Source of the DNA: Sorex araneus
Lineage: Eukaryota; Chordata; Mammalia; Eulipotyphla; Soricidae
Assembly (NCBI RefSeq): GCF_027595985.1
Contig: NC_073306.1
Coordinates: 152,940,919-153,004,918 of the forward strand
DNA length: 64,000 nucleotides
Reading direction: 5' to 3'
Positions 11,300 to 22,854 of the stretch are shown piece after piece. Within the stretch, counting starts at the first letter, position 1; the number at the start of each line of letters is the position of its first letter. The position numbers and the translations under genes are program-made. The notes beneath the pieces were generated by a model. The model saw nothing but the letters and a program-made list of their open reading frames with translations. It was not told where the DNA came from and searched no databases.

Positions 11300-11425
11300 A
11301 CCCCCGAGAGCCAACACTGCTGTGAGCATATGACTCAAACTATAATAAGGAAACTTTTAAAAACTGAGTCTGCTATGGGGGAGGGGTGGGGAGGAGGGGG
11401 CCTGGGGTCACTGGTGGAGGGACGC
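11300..11425 (+). mobile_element. L1 3' UTR fragment
   Basis: The A-poor 'GAGGGGTGGGGAGGAGG...CACTGGTGGAGGGACG' block resembles the L1 3' UTR block of the copy at 13138-13742. Short and diverged. Confidence 0.5.
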
Positions 11426-11727
11426 TAACTCTGGCCATGGCTTTGGAGTTGAAACCCTGAATGCCCAAAACTCCCGCCAGCAGAAGCTTTGTAAAAGCAC
11501 CGTGCCTCCCTAAGAGAAACCAAGCAAACACAAAGCCTTGCGAATTCCCTTTCTCCTCGGTCTCCCACAGTGAACCTCCCTAAGGGAAACCCTTTTGCCT
11601 CCTTCCATTGTCCTAATTTGCTCCCCTTTGTCTGGCCCAGCAAACACAAGAGCTCAATCCCAGCTGCTTCTCCGCCTCTTCACTTTCCCTGCCAAGGCTT
11701 CATTGCATATGTAAAAATTACTTTAAA

Positions 11728-11878
11728 ATGGGGCCAGAGACATGACATTAAGGCACTTGCCATGCGTGTGACTGGTTTCCTACCTGACACTGCATAGGGT
11801 CCCCCGAGCACCACCAGGAGTGATCCCTGAGCACAGAGTCAGGGATACGCCCTGAGAACCAACAGGTGTGGCCCCTTC
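11728..11878 (+). mobile_element. SINE, old copy
   Basis: 'GGGGCCAGAGACATGACATT', then 'GGTCCCCCGAGCACCACCAG' and 'GAGTGATCCCTGAGCACAGAG'. No clear A tail. Confidence 0.75.
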
Positions 11879-12073
11879 TCACCCCAACTCAAGCCCCGTC
11901 ACCACCAAATTACTAAGACACATGCACCTCCTTCCGTTCTTCTCTCTTACATCCATTTAACGTTAAGGCCTAGTAGCTAGGGACCACCAAGGACAGAAGA
12001 GAAATGCTACCCACGGAGCATGGTAAGGCGCGTAGACAAGGAGCACCTGATCTGGGCACTGAGTGTTTCTTTG

Positions 12074-12243
12074 GAGGCTGGAGAGATCATACAGGAGGTA
12101 AGGCCTTTGCCTCGCATGCAGCTGATGCTGGTTAGATCCCAACACTGAGTATAGTCCCCCAAACACTCCCTGGCGTCACTCCTGAGCAACCAGCAATAGC
12201 CCCTGAGCACTGCCAGGTGTAGCCCCCAAATAAACAAACCAAC
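12074..12243 (+). mobile_element. SINE
   Basis: 'GGAGGCTGGAGAGATCATACAG' head, diverged B box, 'TGAGCACTGCCAGGTGTAGCC' tail and A-rich end. Confidence 0.8.
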
Positions 12244-12675
12244 AAAAGGAATGGCTTTGGCCAATAAAGTTTAAGCACTCACCTGAGAGATAGGCAGCCA
12301 TTACTGTGTGGTTGGAGACTGCTTATTGTCCAAGTGATACTCAGTCTCCCCAGGACAGTTTTAGGAGTCAGGTTTGATCCAGGTATCAGCCCTGTTGACA
12401 GCTGGAATGGAAGCCGCCATTGTTGAACGGAGCATCCAAAGCATCCTGTACAAGCAGCAAGAAGCAAGGAGGGAGCTGTGACTTCTCTCCTCACCCTTTG
12501 GAAAGAGGATTTTCCCTGGTCAGTTGTCAGGAGATGCTCCATCGAGAACCACACTAGCTTTCCAACCTAGCAGTGTCGTTTTTCCCAATAAAATTCTTCT
12601 TTTCTCTTCAGTTGTTCCTGGGATTAGGGGCCAACAATGGGTCAATTATTAGTATGAGATGAACAAGTGAGTGGG

Positions 12676-12724
12676 TGGATGGATGGATGGATGGATGGAT
12701 GGATGGATGGATGGATGGATGGAT
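12676..12724. repeat. (GGAT)n microsatellite
   Basis: About 12 GGAT units. Confidence 0.97.
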
Positions 12725-13137
12725 ACTAAAGCTCACATCCTCCTGGATAGCAGACTTCTAGTTGGGAATATTGATGAATACCACATCCATATCTCTGCCC
12801 TGCCCCACCTGCCTGCTTTGCCCATCTAAACTAGGTAAGATAGCGACTGTTGCATTCTTTGTTGCTATGAGTAGTGAGTAGTGAGTAGGCGTGTGACACA
12901 GTCTGACCAATGAGAAATCAGTGAGAGTACACCAGGGATCAAGTGTTTGTTCACCAGACAGAGGGAGACACTGGAGACAGCTCTTCCCCTTCCTACAGCT
13001 TCTGTGTGGGTCTGAGGCCTGGACTCACACATGCACATGCAAAGAAGCAGAACAGCAGAGGCAACCCTGAGCGGCTGAAGGAGCACCCGGAAAACCCTAT
13101 TTCTGGAGTGGTTGCAGCACAAGAAAAACAAATCATG

Positions 13138-13742
13138 CCGCCGAGATGTTACCTGGGTGGCCACATGTTTGTGCAGCCGCTCTGCTGCTGATAGACCATG
13201 ATCCGGAGGCCAGCTAGACTACTTTTGGTAGCAGCAACTGCTTGCAGCAATGTCTCTAAACTGTGAACTAAGCCATAGCCCCATGCTGCCCCAGGAAGGG
13301 AAATGATGCAATTTCTAACATAAATCTCCCTCAACTTAGTTACTAAAGTACTAAAATCCAGAACTCCCTAACCACGTGGCTGCTATCACGGCCGCGCAAC
13401 TTCATATCTCTTCATTCTCAGCAATGGAAAACTAATTATCAAATGCTTCCTTGTCAGTAGGGCTTCTTTTTTGGGGGGAAACTCCAACAACAATAATGAG
13501 TGTTGTGTTAAAATATGGAATGTAATCAAGGTAAAGAGAAAGTGAAGTGAAAGTTATCAGCTACGCAGGGGGTGGTGGAGGGGTGGGGGGTGGGAGGTAT
13601 ACTGGGGTTTTTGGTGGTGGAATATGTGCACTGGTGAAGGGACGGGTGTTCGAGCATTGTATAACTGAGACATAAGCCTGAAAGCTGTGTAACTTTCCAA
13701 ATGGTGATTCAATAAAATAAATTAATTAAATTAAAAAAAGAA
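13138..13742 (+). mobile_element. L1 3' end, complete 5'-truncated insertion
   Basis: A 605-bp insertion consisting only of L1 3' UTR: 'CAGCAATGGAAAACTAATTATC', a G-rich block near 13566-13620, 'GCATTGTATAACTGAGACATAAGCC', then AATAAA and an A-rich tail. It is bounded by a perfect 17-bp target duplication AAGAAAAACAAATCATG at 13121-13137 and 13743-13759. It serves here as the sense reference for the many antisense L1 3' ends in the window. Confidence 0.9.
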
Positions 13743-14214
13743 AAGAAAAACAAATCATGTATCGATGGTGTTGTTTGTCAAATATTTCACTGTTTGCGAC
13801 TGAGTGTATTTTTAGTTTAAGCAGCCAAGTTACAAACCGAGGTAGGCACCATCAGGGAGAGGTGAGTGAAGAGCCCCCTTCTTGACAAGTAAAATGAAAG
13901 ACTCTCTGCCACTGTGCTCCATCTCGAGGAAAGTGAAACTCTTGAGCACTCGGTCTGTCATCATACTCCTTCCTCCTGTGACTTTTGTCATATGTTGTTA
14001 TGAAGCTGAGCACAGTGACCAGCGCCAAAGCTACCGAAGGGGGCTATGCAGGCAGGAAGCTCTTGCCACGTCGCTCTTTAGTATAGGCACAGGCCAGTGT
14101 TGTCTACTGCCTGACCACACACGTCACCACACCTAGAAACCCCTTGCATAAGTTAAAACTTTGTGGAAACCATTTTGCAATTCTGAATTATTTCGGGGGG
14201 CTTTGCAGGGCTCT

Positions 14215-14372
14215 TTGTTTTGTTTTGGGGGCCACCTCCAGCAGTACTCAGAGATTCCTCCTGGCTCTGTGTTCATGGATCACTCCTGGGCCCTTCTTGA
14301 TGCCAGGAATCAGATCTGGGTTGACCATTCACAAAACAAGCGCCTTACCCACTCTATTATCTCTCCGGTTCA
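14215..14372 (-). mobile_element. SINE, antisense
   Basis: Reverse complement of the SINE: 'TTTTGGGGGCCACCTCCAGC', 'CTCCTGGCTCTGTGTTCATGG', 'CTTACCCACTCTATTATCTCTCC'. Confidence 0.85.
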
Positions 14373-14478
14373 ATTCTAAATAATTCTGAACAAGTTCCAT
14401 GTTTTCATCCTGAACTTTCCCTGAAATTATTATGTAGCCAGATCTAGTAAGGGACTCTAAAACTTTAGAATAAATATG

Positions 14479-14484
14479 ATGTGT
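14479..14484. repeat. Target-site duplication of ERV2 solo LTR, left
   Basis: ATGTGT, repeated exactly at 15658-15663 on the other side of the LTR. Six bases is the usual duplication of class II (beta-like) retroviral integration. Confidence 0.9.
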
Positions 14485-15657
14485 TGTATAAAAATAAAAA
14501 GAAAAGAAAGGGCGCGCAGGCGGCGAGGCAGGTGAAGGAAGGAAGAAGTCCAAACTGGTTGCTCGATCGGTTTATTTCATGTCCATCTCCATTCTCCTCT
14601 GATTCTCCTTCTGCTTCTTTCTCCCCCATCCTACTTCATTCTCTCTCTCTCTGCCTCTCTCCCGGTTCTCGGTCTCTCTCTCGATCTGTGGATCTGGCTG
14701 GCCCCCGTGGATCTCGCTCCCATGGATCTGGCCCCGGTGGATCTGGCCCGATGGATCTGGCTCTGGCCCCCAACCCACTCTTACAGCCTAGTTAAATCTC
14801 CACAGCATCAGGGGGTTGGGGCATACACATAGGTGTGGTCAGCAATAGGGTAAGGTTCTTTTCCCTCAGGGGATGCTTCTCCTAGGACTTAATTCTCTTT
14901 CAGCAGGAGGATCCACCCAAGGGCAGAGTCCCATGAATGTGTTTCTCTTCTCCTCAGCCAGCAAACATATAAGAATTCATAATATTAATCATTTTGTATG
15001 GATACAATAAGAGATGCATTAAAGCTTATAGAATTGCTCTCCTGGGGCCATCTCAATCTCAGACTACAGTGCTCAGGCCAAATCAGTCTTTCCTAGCCCT
15101 GGCAGGGTCCCAGTCTCATAATTACTATTGGATCATGACAGCATTTGTCTATGATCAAGCTCTTAACTTATAGTTAAGAATTAGGCACTTTGGCCAGGCC
15201 CATCTCGATGCCAGGGTAGCACATAACTCACCGCTTGCCCTGGATCCTTCCCGTCCCACGTCGGGGACCCTACTTTGGGGTGCTAGGAACTGAGGGCAAC
15301 TGAGGCTTAAGTGGAGAGAGCAGATGCCCAGGAGGGAATATCGAGGCCAATTAAGTCTTAAGTTATAAAAACATAATATTGTCTTCTTGTGTCTATACAA
15401 AAAAGACATAGCTTTAAAGTAAATTATTCAAAAGGCATAAAGAGGAGAGAAAGGCAATGTTATAATATTCAGTGTCCTAGGAAGTTCTGACCTTACCAAT
15501 GAACAGAGTTTGATTAAGGGAAGAGCAGATAAACTGGTAGAATTGGTTACAGATAAACAAAAGAATGGGAGTGACTCGGGAGCACTTTGATGGGTGTGAC
15601 TGATAAACCTAAGCTCCTAGTGGCAAGGGGGAAAGGACAAACCAATGATATCCAACA
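14485..15657 (-). mobile_element. ERV2-type solo LTR, copy 1 (antisense)
   Basis: A 1173-bp unit beginning TG and ending CA on the + strand, between perfect 6-bp duplications. It matches the 1178-bp unit at 40515-41692 over most of its length. The reverse complement of AATAAA lies at 14571-14576, near the left end, so the LTR reads on the - strand with a long U3 (~1 kb) and short U5. No gag, pol or env sequence or second LTR adjoins it, so it is a solo LTR left by LTR-LTR recombination. Copy 1 has extra GGATCTGG-type tandem units near 14690-14765. Confidence 0.93.
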
Positions 15658-15663
15658 ATGTGT
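15658..15663. repeat. Target-site duplication of ERV2 solo LTR, right
   Basis: ATGTGT, identical to 14479-14484. Confidence 0.9.
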
Positions 15664-15815
15664 GACGGAGATAGAATATTGTGGGTAAGTCTCTGGTCTT
15701 GCCTGTGTGCAACCTGGGTTCTGTCCCCAACGCTGTGTTGGTCCCTTTAGCCCCACTAAGAGTGATCCCTTAGTAAAGACTGTTGTAAACCCTGAGCACT
15801 GCTAGTCTGAAAGGA
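15664..15815 (+). mobile_element. SINE, old, 5' end lost
   Basis: 'GAGATAGAATATTGTGGGTAAG', 'CAACCTGGGTTCTGTCCCC', 'CCTGAGCACTGCTAGTCTG'. The LTR sits at its left edge and may have inserted at or near the SINE start. Confidence 0.7.
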
Positions 15816-15829
15816 AAAAATAGAAATAT

Positions 15830-16630
15830 AATGAACTCATATTCCCTCCACCTCAATTCTTATATGGAGAAATCTAAGTTGACTGCCTCTACTGAAGTTC
15901 ATAACACTCTCAAATAAAAAAAAATCCTCCTCATAAGCCACCCTGTGCTGTTGAGTCTTTGTTCATAAAATGTGTGCAAGTTTGTGTAAGGAACGGGGAC
16001 AAATCATGCCCCCACCTGGGGCTCAGCGCCTGTGCGCTTTCTCAGTCTACAATAGAGACCATCGGAGGAAATGTAATGAGGCCACGTCCTAGGATTTGTA
16101 TTTTATCTAAATATTAACACTTCCAGTAGTTGCCACAAAATATTTTTTTCTAGTTTGGAGGAGGAAAAAGTAAAACCCGAGGGAGATGAGGAGCCAATAG
16201 AAAACTTCCTCAGTCTCAAACCAAGATTGAGGCGTGGGAGAGGTTAAAAAAAATATTTTGAGCAAAGTTTTGTCTGGTTATCTTGTATGCATTAGCCAGA
16301 ATTTAAGTCAGCTGCTGCTGCAAAGGTCAAAATAACAGTGGCTCAAACAACGTTGCTGCAGATTTCTTTCGAAGTAACAGGATGTCAGCCTTCCAGAACA
16401 TCCCCTGCCTTCCCATGTTGGTGGCCCGGCCTCCATATGGTTTACGGTTCTCAATGTTGCTGCATTGGCTTCTGCCATTAAGGCCCCATTGCAGGGAGAA
16501 AAACAGAGAGAAGAAAGAATCAGTCTCGCATTTCATAGAAATCTCAGGAATCTTTTCTTTTTCAATGAACTACTTGGTTTTCCTCCTGTCTCTTATCCCA
16601 CTTGAACCTTTAATTTTTGAGTTGCATCTT
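15830..16630. other. Intergenic, nothing recognised
   Basis: No exon-like segment or nameable repeat. A conserved-looking frame is absent. Confidence 0.4.
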
Positions 16631-16639
16631 CTTTGGGGG

Positions 16640-16745
16640 AGTGGGTAGTTTGGGCCACACTCTGCAGTGTTCAGGGCTTACTCCTGGCTCTGTGCTCAGG
16701 GCTCACTCCTGACTCTGTGCTCAGGGCTCACTCCTGGCTCAGGGG
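16640..16745 (-). mobile_element. SINE fragment with internal 25-bp triplication
   Basis: Reverse SINE right half in which a 25-bp unit starting TCAGGGCTNACTCCTG is repeated three times (16671-16695, 16696-16720, 16721-16740). Confidence 0.8.
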
Positions 16746-17289
16746 CCCCATTCATTTCCAGGGATTCCACGGATGGGTTGTTCCAAGCCAGTGCCTTGAC
16801 CCTGTTCTCTTCTGGGCCCCTGGTGTTCTCTTCGTGTTTCCACAGCTTTAGGTTGGAAGAATCCCAGAGTTCGCTGCTTGGCCTTTCCTTTGCCCTTCTT
16901 CCCCCTGTGAACCTACACGGTTTGCTCCTGGAGACTCATCGCAGCATTTCATGCCATCTTCATGCCTCTGGAGCTCATTGTACATCTCAGGCCAGAACTT
17001 TCTTCTGAACTCCAGGCTCCTAATGCAAACTGCTACCTCCAGGTGTCCATGTGGAGGTCTCTGGGGCATCTCACGCTCAGACTCCCCTGGAAACCTGCTC
17101 CACCCACACCTCCCTTTGGATGGCACCCTTGTATCTCCCCACACGGATGACCCTTTCTTTAGAGTTGCTCCAACCGAAAACTGGAGTCAGCATTGGCTCC
17201 ATCTCCTCATACCCAGTGTCCAAGTCCATGAAGAGCCTCTGAGGGCCCTACTTTCAAAATAAAACCTGGATCTGGAAATTTCTAGCACC

Positions 17290-17720
17290 TCTGTCCATGC
17301 TACAGTCAACTCTTAGCACCACCATTGCAATAGCCTAACTGGCCTCTCTGCTGCCACTTTTGCTCCCTGTAGACTGTTCTCAAGCCAGAGGCTAAAGTGA
17401 CACCTTTCAGATTCCATCCTGCTGTAAACTTCCTGGGGGCTCCCACCGTACACACTGGAAGTCAGAGCCCTCAGTATGGCCCCTGGGTCCCTGTCCCCAC
17501 CCTCCACGCTCTCTGACACTCACTCCAGTCACACTGGCTTCCCAGCCACTGTTTACATAAGCCACAGAGACTTCGTCCTGGCTATTTTCCAGAGGGGTTG
17601 GAAAGTTCTTTCTGCTGTTGTTTATTCAGCTCATTCTCCCAGCAGTTCTCTGATGCCACTTCATTAGTGAAACCAACTTGGTCCCTGATTACTCCCATGC
17701 CCTGACCCTGTCCTGCTTTT
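17290..17720 (+). mobile_element. L2 relic
   Basis: Phrases such as 'GCAATAGCCTAACTGGCCTC', 'CACTCCAGTCACACTGGCTTCC' and 'TGTAAACTTCCTGGGGGCTCCC' are decayed forms of the mammalian L2 3' region. Any open frame here is a relic, not a gene. Confidence 0.65.
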
Positions 17721-17964
17721 ATCCCACCAGAGCATCATCTAATCCATGATATAACTTTGTCGTGCATCATATTGTTTGACAACTGTCCCCCTCCCCACCT
17801 GAGCTAACTGGTTCTCAGGACTGAGAGCCTGCTTCCTTTAGAAGAACCTTCCCAGAATGTCAAATTTCTTAGGAAGTTTCAAAAGCAGGACAGAAGGGGC
17901 TCAGAAGAGGCCTCCCAAAGTCATTCCACCTTGGCATGCACATATTTTTTTATTTGTTTGCTTA

Positions 17965-18113
17965 AGGACCATACTCAGAAGTGCTTTCTTCTGGCTTTGT
18001 GCTCAGGGATCACTCCTGTCAGGCTTGGGGGACCATAGGGGGTGTCAGGGACCAAGCTAAGGTTGGCCACATACAAGGCAAGCATACTACTGGTGTACTA
18101 TTGCTCAAGCCAT
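17965..18113 (-). mobile_element. SINE, antisense
   Basis: 'CTGGCTTTGTGCTCAGGGATCACTCCTG', 'TTGGCCACATACAAGGCAAGC', 'TACTATTGCTCAAGCC'. Confidence 0.8.
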
Positions 18114-18187
18114 AACATGTGAATTATTTTGAGCTATCTATAATCAAAGACCCACAGGCTCAAGAGAACTTTTCAGGTGCTGGGATG

Positions 18188-18335
18188 AGCCCACAGCTGG
18201 CAGTGTTCAGGATTTACTCCTGGCTCTGTGCTCAGGGATCACTTCTGGTAGGGCTCGGGGACCATCTGGGGTGCTGGGGAATGAACCTAGGTAGGCATGC
18301 GCAAGTATGCACTAATGCATTCTCTCATCCTCAAG
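18188..18335 (-). mobile_element. SINE, antisense
   Basis: 'CAGCTGGCAGTGTTCAGG', 'GGGATCACTTCTGGTAGGGCTCGGGGACCA', 'GCTGGGGAATGAACC'. Head partly lost. Confidence 0.8.
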
Positions 18336-18339
18336 AAAG

Positions 18340-19100
18340 AACTTTTATCTCTTCCTTCATTACCTAACACACTTGAGATTTGGGTCTTTCCCATAAAGGA
18401 AGCTCTTACCAGAAACGAACTTTTATGATATATGTCCTGCTTCATACCATTTTCAAAATTACCTTCCAGCCCTTTTTAAACCTTTGGCCCTCTCTTTACC
18501 TGTCAAGATTAAAATGACGTGTAATCTTGCTTTTCATGCATACTATAAAGATAAGTATGTATATTGTAAGCCTATGGAATTTTATTCCGCATATAATCTG
18601 AATTTCATATCTCTCTAGTCTTCACTCAAGTGCCAATCCATATACCCCAGGCTGATTCTTGTGCTCATAAACATAGTTTACTCATGATGCTTATTATTTG
18701 CAGACTACTTCTCAATATCTGTGAATGCAAAAAATACTTGCTTTTACACAAATGACTCATGTTTGTCATAAAATCCTGTATCTACCAAATGTAAATAAGT
18801 TTTTTCTCTTTTAATCTTTCTTATGTCAATTTGATTATTAAACTCGTGAAAAGAATCTAGAAGACTGGGAGAGGTATTTTCCTCCCCTAGAATAATTTAG
18901 GTAGGGGACCTTCCCATGATAAGAATTATCAAAATTAATTTTATATCCTGTCTGTATAGCAAAGCAAACATTTAATTATGAACATCTGTTTTATTATGCT
19001 ACGAAAGCTAACAATGCATAGAGAAACTCCTTGAATTTGAATGTAACAGCAGTATACTCATTTATGTTACTAGAAAAAAAGTTCTGTCCTAACTCTTAGA
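18340..19100. other. Intergenic, nothing recognised
   Basis: AT-rich sequence with many short homopolymers. No coding or structural signal seen. Confidence 0.4.
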
Positions 19101-19138
19101 TGTTCTTTTTGAGTGTGGGAGATAGGGGCGGGAGGAAG

Positions 19139-19296
19139 GGCCATATTCAGCAGTGCTCAGAGCTTACTCCCGGCTCGGCACTCTGAGATCACACTTTTGG
19201 CAGTGCTTCAGGAATCATTAGGGATACCAAGGATCAAACCAGTGTTGGCTGCATGCAAGACAAGGTCCTTACACCCTGTACTGTATCTCCAGCCCA
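19139..19296 (-). mobile_element. SINE, antisense
   Basis: 'CAGCAGTGCTCAGAGCTTACTCC', 'GGATACCAAGGATCAAACC', 'TGTACTGTATCTCCAGCCC'. Confidence 0.8.
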
Positions 19297-19336
19297 ATAC
19301 CAACGCTTTGAAATCTCAGCTAGAAAGTGGTGTGAG

Positions 19337-19508
19337 CCTCGGGGTGCTCTGGGTTTACTCCTGGCTCTGCATTCAGGGATCATTGCTGATGGAGTTCAGG
19401 AAACCAGGGATTAGCCATGGCTCTGAGCTCAGGAGACCACAAGCAAACCCAGGGATGGAACCGGGGATTACAGGGTACAAGGCAAGGTCTGTCCTATCTC
19501 TGTGACCC
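19337..19508 (-). mobile_element. SINE, antisense, diverged
   Basis: 'TTTACTCCTGGCTCTGCATTCAGGGATCA' followed by 'GGATGGAACCGGGGATTACAGGGTACAAGG'. Adjacent to the previous SINE in the same orientation. Confidence 0.75.
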
Positions 19509-19986
19509 CTCTTGATGTAGCTTTCCAAGCGTGAACTACAAAGAACTAAGTGACTGTTACTCAACACGGTTAGAAGCTGGTTATATCTCTTCTTCTCTGG
19601 CCACTCTCCACTCGGCCTCGCTGGTTCTTCCACCTGCCCATTCTCTCTGCAGCCCGTGCCCTGTAATGTCTCTCTGAGATAACTGCCAAACTCCTCACTG
19701 TTGAATCATCCTGGGAAATTCTTCATCAGCTGCTCAAGCTCCTGCTGGAATTTTTTTTTTCATCAGCTTTCCTCCACATCCCATAGTTACTTCAGCATCT
19801 TCAGCCTCAGCATCTCTCCCCCAACTCCCCATCACCTTCACAATTTCTCTATCATATGTAGGGAGGGAGGGTTGGGCCCCTGAGCAGGGCAGTGGACCAT
19901 CTCTAAAACTCATAAGCTGAAGCTGTCGGAGTCTCCTTCCGTTTCCCAAATGGAGTGATTCCACAAGTTCCATCCACTTGCCTTTT

Positions 19987-20164
19987 TTTTAAAAATTTTT
20001 TTTTCTTTTTGGGTCACACCCGGTGATGCTCAGGGGTTATTCCTGGCTCTGCACTCAGGAATTACCCCTGGCGGTACTCGGGGACCATATGGGATGCTGG
20101 GAATCGAACCCGGGTGGACTGCGTGCAGGGTAAATGCCCTCCCCGCTGTGCTATCGCTCCAGCA
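19987..20164 (-). mobile_element. SOR-type SINE, antisense, young
   Basis: T-rich start, 'GGGTCACACCCGGTGATGCTCAGG', 'GGGATGCTGGGAATCGAACCCGGG', 'GCTGTGCTATCGCTCCAGC'. Flanked by a 13-bp target duplication CCACTTGCCTTTT (19974-19986 and 20165-20177). Confidence 0.95.
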
Positions 20165-20657
20165 CCACTTGCCTTTTATTAAAAGATACTTTTCCAGAAT
20201 CTTAAAAGCATGAGTCTCATCAAGATGTAAAATGAACAGATGATGAAGCTTGAATCTAACTCACAAAGAAAACAGTGTTTGTAATAAGTTAGACAGAGAA
20301 TTCTGAGAACCCGTGCCCATAGAGATTAAGGATACTGGGGAAAATGTACAAAGGAGAGATTAAAAAAAAATAAGGAGGGGAGAACTATGCAATGAGCTTC
20401 TCAAGACATAACTGCGTATCTACAAGCAAGTCGAGGGTTGCAGTGGACATTTAGTCTACAGAGCAGTGAAGGGACCCCCGTAGACTGATTCACAGTGTGC
20501 AATGGAGTTGCCTCACTGGTGAGGGAGTTCAGAACAAGCTCCCAGGATGCGATCATTTGGGCTTGTGAATTATCTTGAGCTAAAGTCAACTGAGATCCAA
20601 CAGGCTTAAGAACAAACTTTGCTTCTCCCTTAATTCCCCCAAAGAATTGAGCTTTGC

Positions 20658-20824
20658 AGGGGGCTGGAGAGATAGTACAGCAGGTAAGGCATTTACCTTG
20701 CACAGGACTGACCTGGGTACAATCCCCAAACCCCATCCAGTCCCCTGAAGTCATGCCAGGAATGATCCTGAGTGTGGTCAGGAGTAAGCCCTTAGCACAA
20801 CGGGGTGTGCCCCAAAATCAAAAG
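20658..20824 (+). mobile_element. SINE
   Basis: 'GGGGCTGGAGAGATAGTACAGC' head and 'GGGGTGTGCCCCAAAATC' end. GAATTGAGCTTTGC before and GAATTGAGCCTTGC after look like a target duplication with one mismatch. Confidence 0.88.
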
Positions 20825-20834
20825 GGTGAAAGAA

Positions 20835-21910
20835 AAGAATTGAGCCTTGCCCAGAACCAGAAATCATTTTGTATGAACTTCCTGTAGAGCAGAGCAAACA
20901 TTTGCTTTTCTTACTTCCCTGTGTAATACACTCCTCCCGTTGAAAGGCCCAGCTCCTGCTGACACATTATAAACTTGTTTCATTCTGACTGCTTTGGCAC
21001 CTCTCGTGCCTGCATGGGCGTTCCCATATGTTTGAACTTAAATTGTCCTGTTAATCTCCTGTAAGTACTGTCTTACTTCATTTTAATGATCAGATCAGCT
21101 GAAGTACAAGAAACATAGAAAGAAAATGCCCCACCTGCCCTGTAGGCATGTGGGGCGGTTTCACTTTTCTCTGCTCAGTCTTACTTCACCCTTGACTCCA
21201 CGGTCTATCCATCATACTTGGACTTTTACTTCCCCCAACTTCTATCGAGAACATCACTGAGTCCATGTTGAACTCCCACAGGAATTATAAGCTCTCCCGG
21301 TCTTTCAAGTCCCTCTTTAAACTGGCGTCACTCCTATGGCCACCTTTGATTTCAGGCAGGACTGATGCCTACACCCAAGCCAAGCCAACATCCTCCCACA
21401 CACTCTTCCCCCACCTGCTGTCCTTCTCAACCTGCGTCTTGCCTCATTCTACTGGCTAATTTCACTTATTCTGCTTTTCCTATATTACCTGAAGGCCATA
21501 AGTAGGCCTAGTAGCCTCCAGGTAATGGCGTGCTCTGTAATTATCAATGCTTCGTGTGTTAAAACTCGATCATTTGTTCATTGCAACATTTTTATGAGCA
21601 CCGCGTGTATGTGTTAGCTAGCCTAGACTCCTTCTAGGTCCTGGAGATGCAGAGGTGGAAGCTGTAGTTTCCAGGATGCCCGGGGGAAAGCAACAGGAAG
21701 AATTAAAGGTTTTTTGCACTTTGACCCAGGCTACTTTGGGAGAAAAACACATAATCTAGATGTGGAATGTCAGTAGAGGTTATCTGGCGGCCATGGCATA
21801 AAATCAAAGTCTTGGTCTAACAAAGAAGAGGGTTGGAGGAACTAGAAAATGCGCACATATAACTGTATGAAACACCATTTATCTAGAGTCATGATGCAGC
21901 TCGTGCTAGA
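20835..21910. other. Intergenic, with possible L2 trace
   Basis: No gene seen. At 21565-21665 'TTTGTTCATTGCAACATTTTTATGAGCACC' then 'CTTCTAGGTCCTGGAGATGCAGAGG' is an L2-like phrase. The rest is unassigned. Confidence 0.45.
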
Positions 21911-21915
21911 TATAG

Positions 21916-21919
21916 CTAC
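21916..21919. repeat. Target-site duplication of ERV1 solo LTR, left
   Basis: CTAC, repeated at 22470-22473. Four bases is usual for gamma-like (class I) retroviral integration. Confidence 0.75.
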
Positions 21920-22469
21920 TGTAAGGGCCAAACTGACGCCATGACAGGTGGCAGAAATAAAAAAATCAGGTAGGCCTCAGGTTCAGTTCCTGGAACTGAA
22001 ACAGATTCAGTTTCCCAGCAATAAAACAATTTGTAACTAGAGAACCTAAGCCCACCTGGGAAAGTTCCTGGGCTCAGCAAGTGGGCTCAACTAATCAACT
22101 CTCACAATGCCCAGAAATTGCTTTTTGTTAACCCTAAAAGAATGAGAATTTTGTAATCATAAAATTGGTATTGATACTGGAAATTATTGTTTAATTGTTG
22201 CCTAACCACTGTTACCCTAGACACTTGCCAAAAGACCTTTGTTTGGTAACTAAGAAGGATTCTTTTCTGAAACAGTAAGGCATGTACTGCTTATCAAACC
22301 CTATGTAAACTGCTTGCTGTCTGAAGTTGGGGTCACTGTCAAGAGACCACTCTTTGCGTGAGGGAGTTGACCCCAGTATACTGGAATAAAACTCCTACTG
22401 CTTCTGCATTATCGAGTTAGTGTTTCTGTCCGTGTCGCCACTTGGGAACCCAGAATCCCGGGCTTAACA
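21920..22469 (+). mobile_element. ERV1-type solo LTR
   Basis: A 550-bp unit starting TGTAAGGGCC and ending CTTAACA, between 4-bp CTAC repeats. The last third has the layout of a gammaretrovirus-like LTR: a possible TATA-like stretch near 22310, the signal AATAAA at 22385-22390, and a U5 region ending in CA. No internal retroviral sequence adjoins it, so it is a solo LTR. The call rests on termini, duplication and signal order; family assignment would need comparison to a repeat library. Confidence 0.8.
22385..22390 (+). terminator. LTR polyadenylation signal
   Basis: AATAAA about 80 bp before the LTR 3' end, the expected R-region position. Confidence 0.7.
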
Positions 22470-22854
22470 CTACTAGATGATAAAGTCCTTGGGGCCAATA
22501 TGTTCTATTGTATCACAAGATTTGGAACAGTAAGACTTAGTAAGCACTTAGTAAACATAGGGCTTGGTGGATGACCATATCTTACATCTCAAAGTGTTTA
22601 GTAAGCACAAAAATAATGTGGGAAATGTGAAATTTATTTCTCCCTTCTTCCACTAGGCAAATGAAAATGAAAATGGTGAGGTCCTTAGAGTGAAAATAAA
22701 AGTAAACAAGAAATACCAGGAGTCAAGTTATCCCTGGGAAAGTGACACACAGGACTGTTGAGGGGTCACCTCTAAAGTTCACAGAACCTCCTCCTATCTT
22801 CCCCACCACACACTCACAAGGTGGGAGAACAGGGTCACATTCCTTTATCAAACA

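Noticed and set aside
12676-12724. CRISPR-like direct repeats
   Set aside because: Simple tetranucleotide repeat in mammalian DNA; no repeat-spacer structure anywhere in the window.
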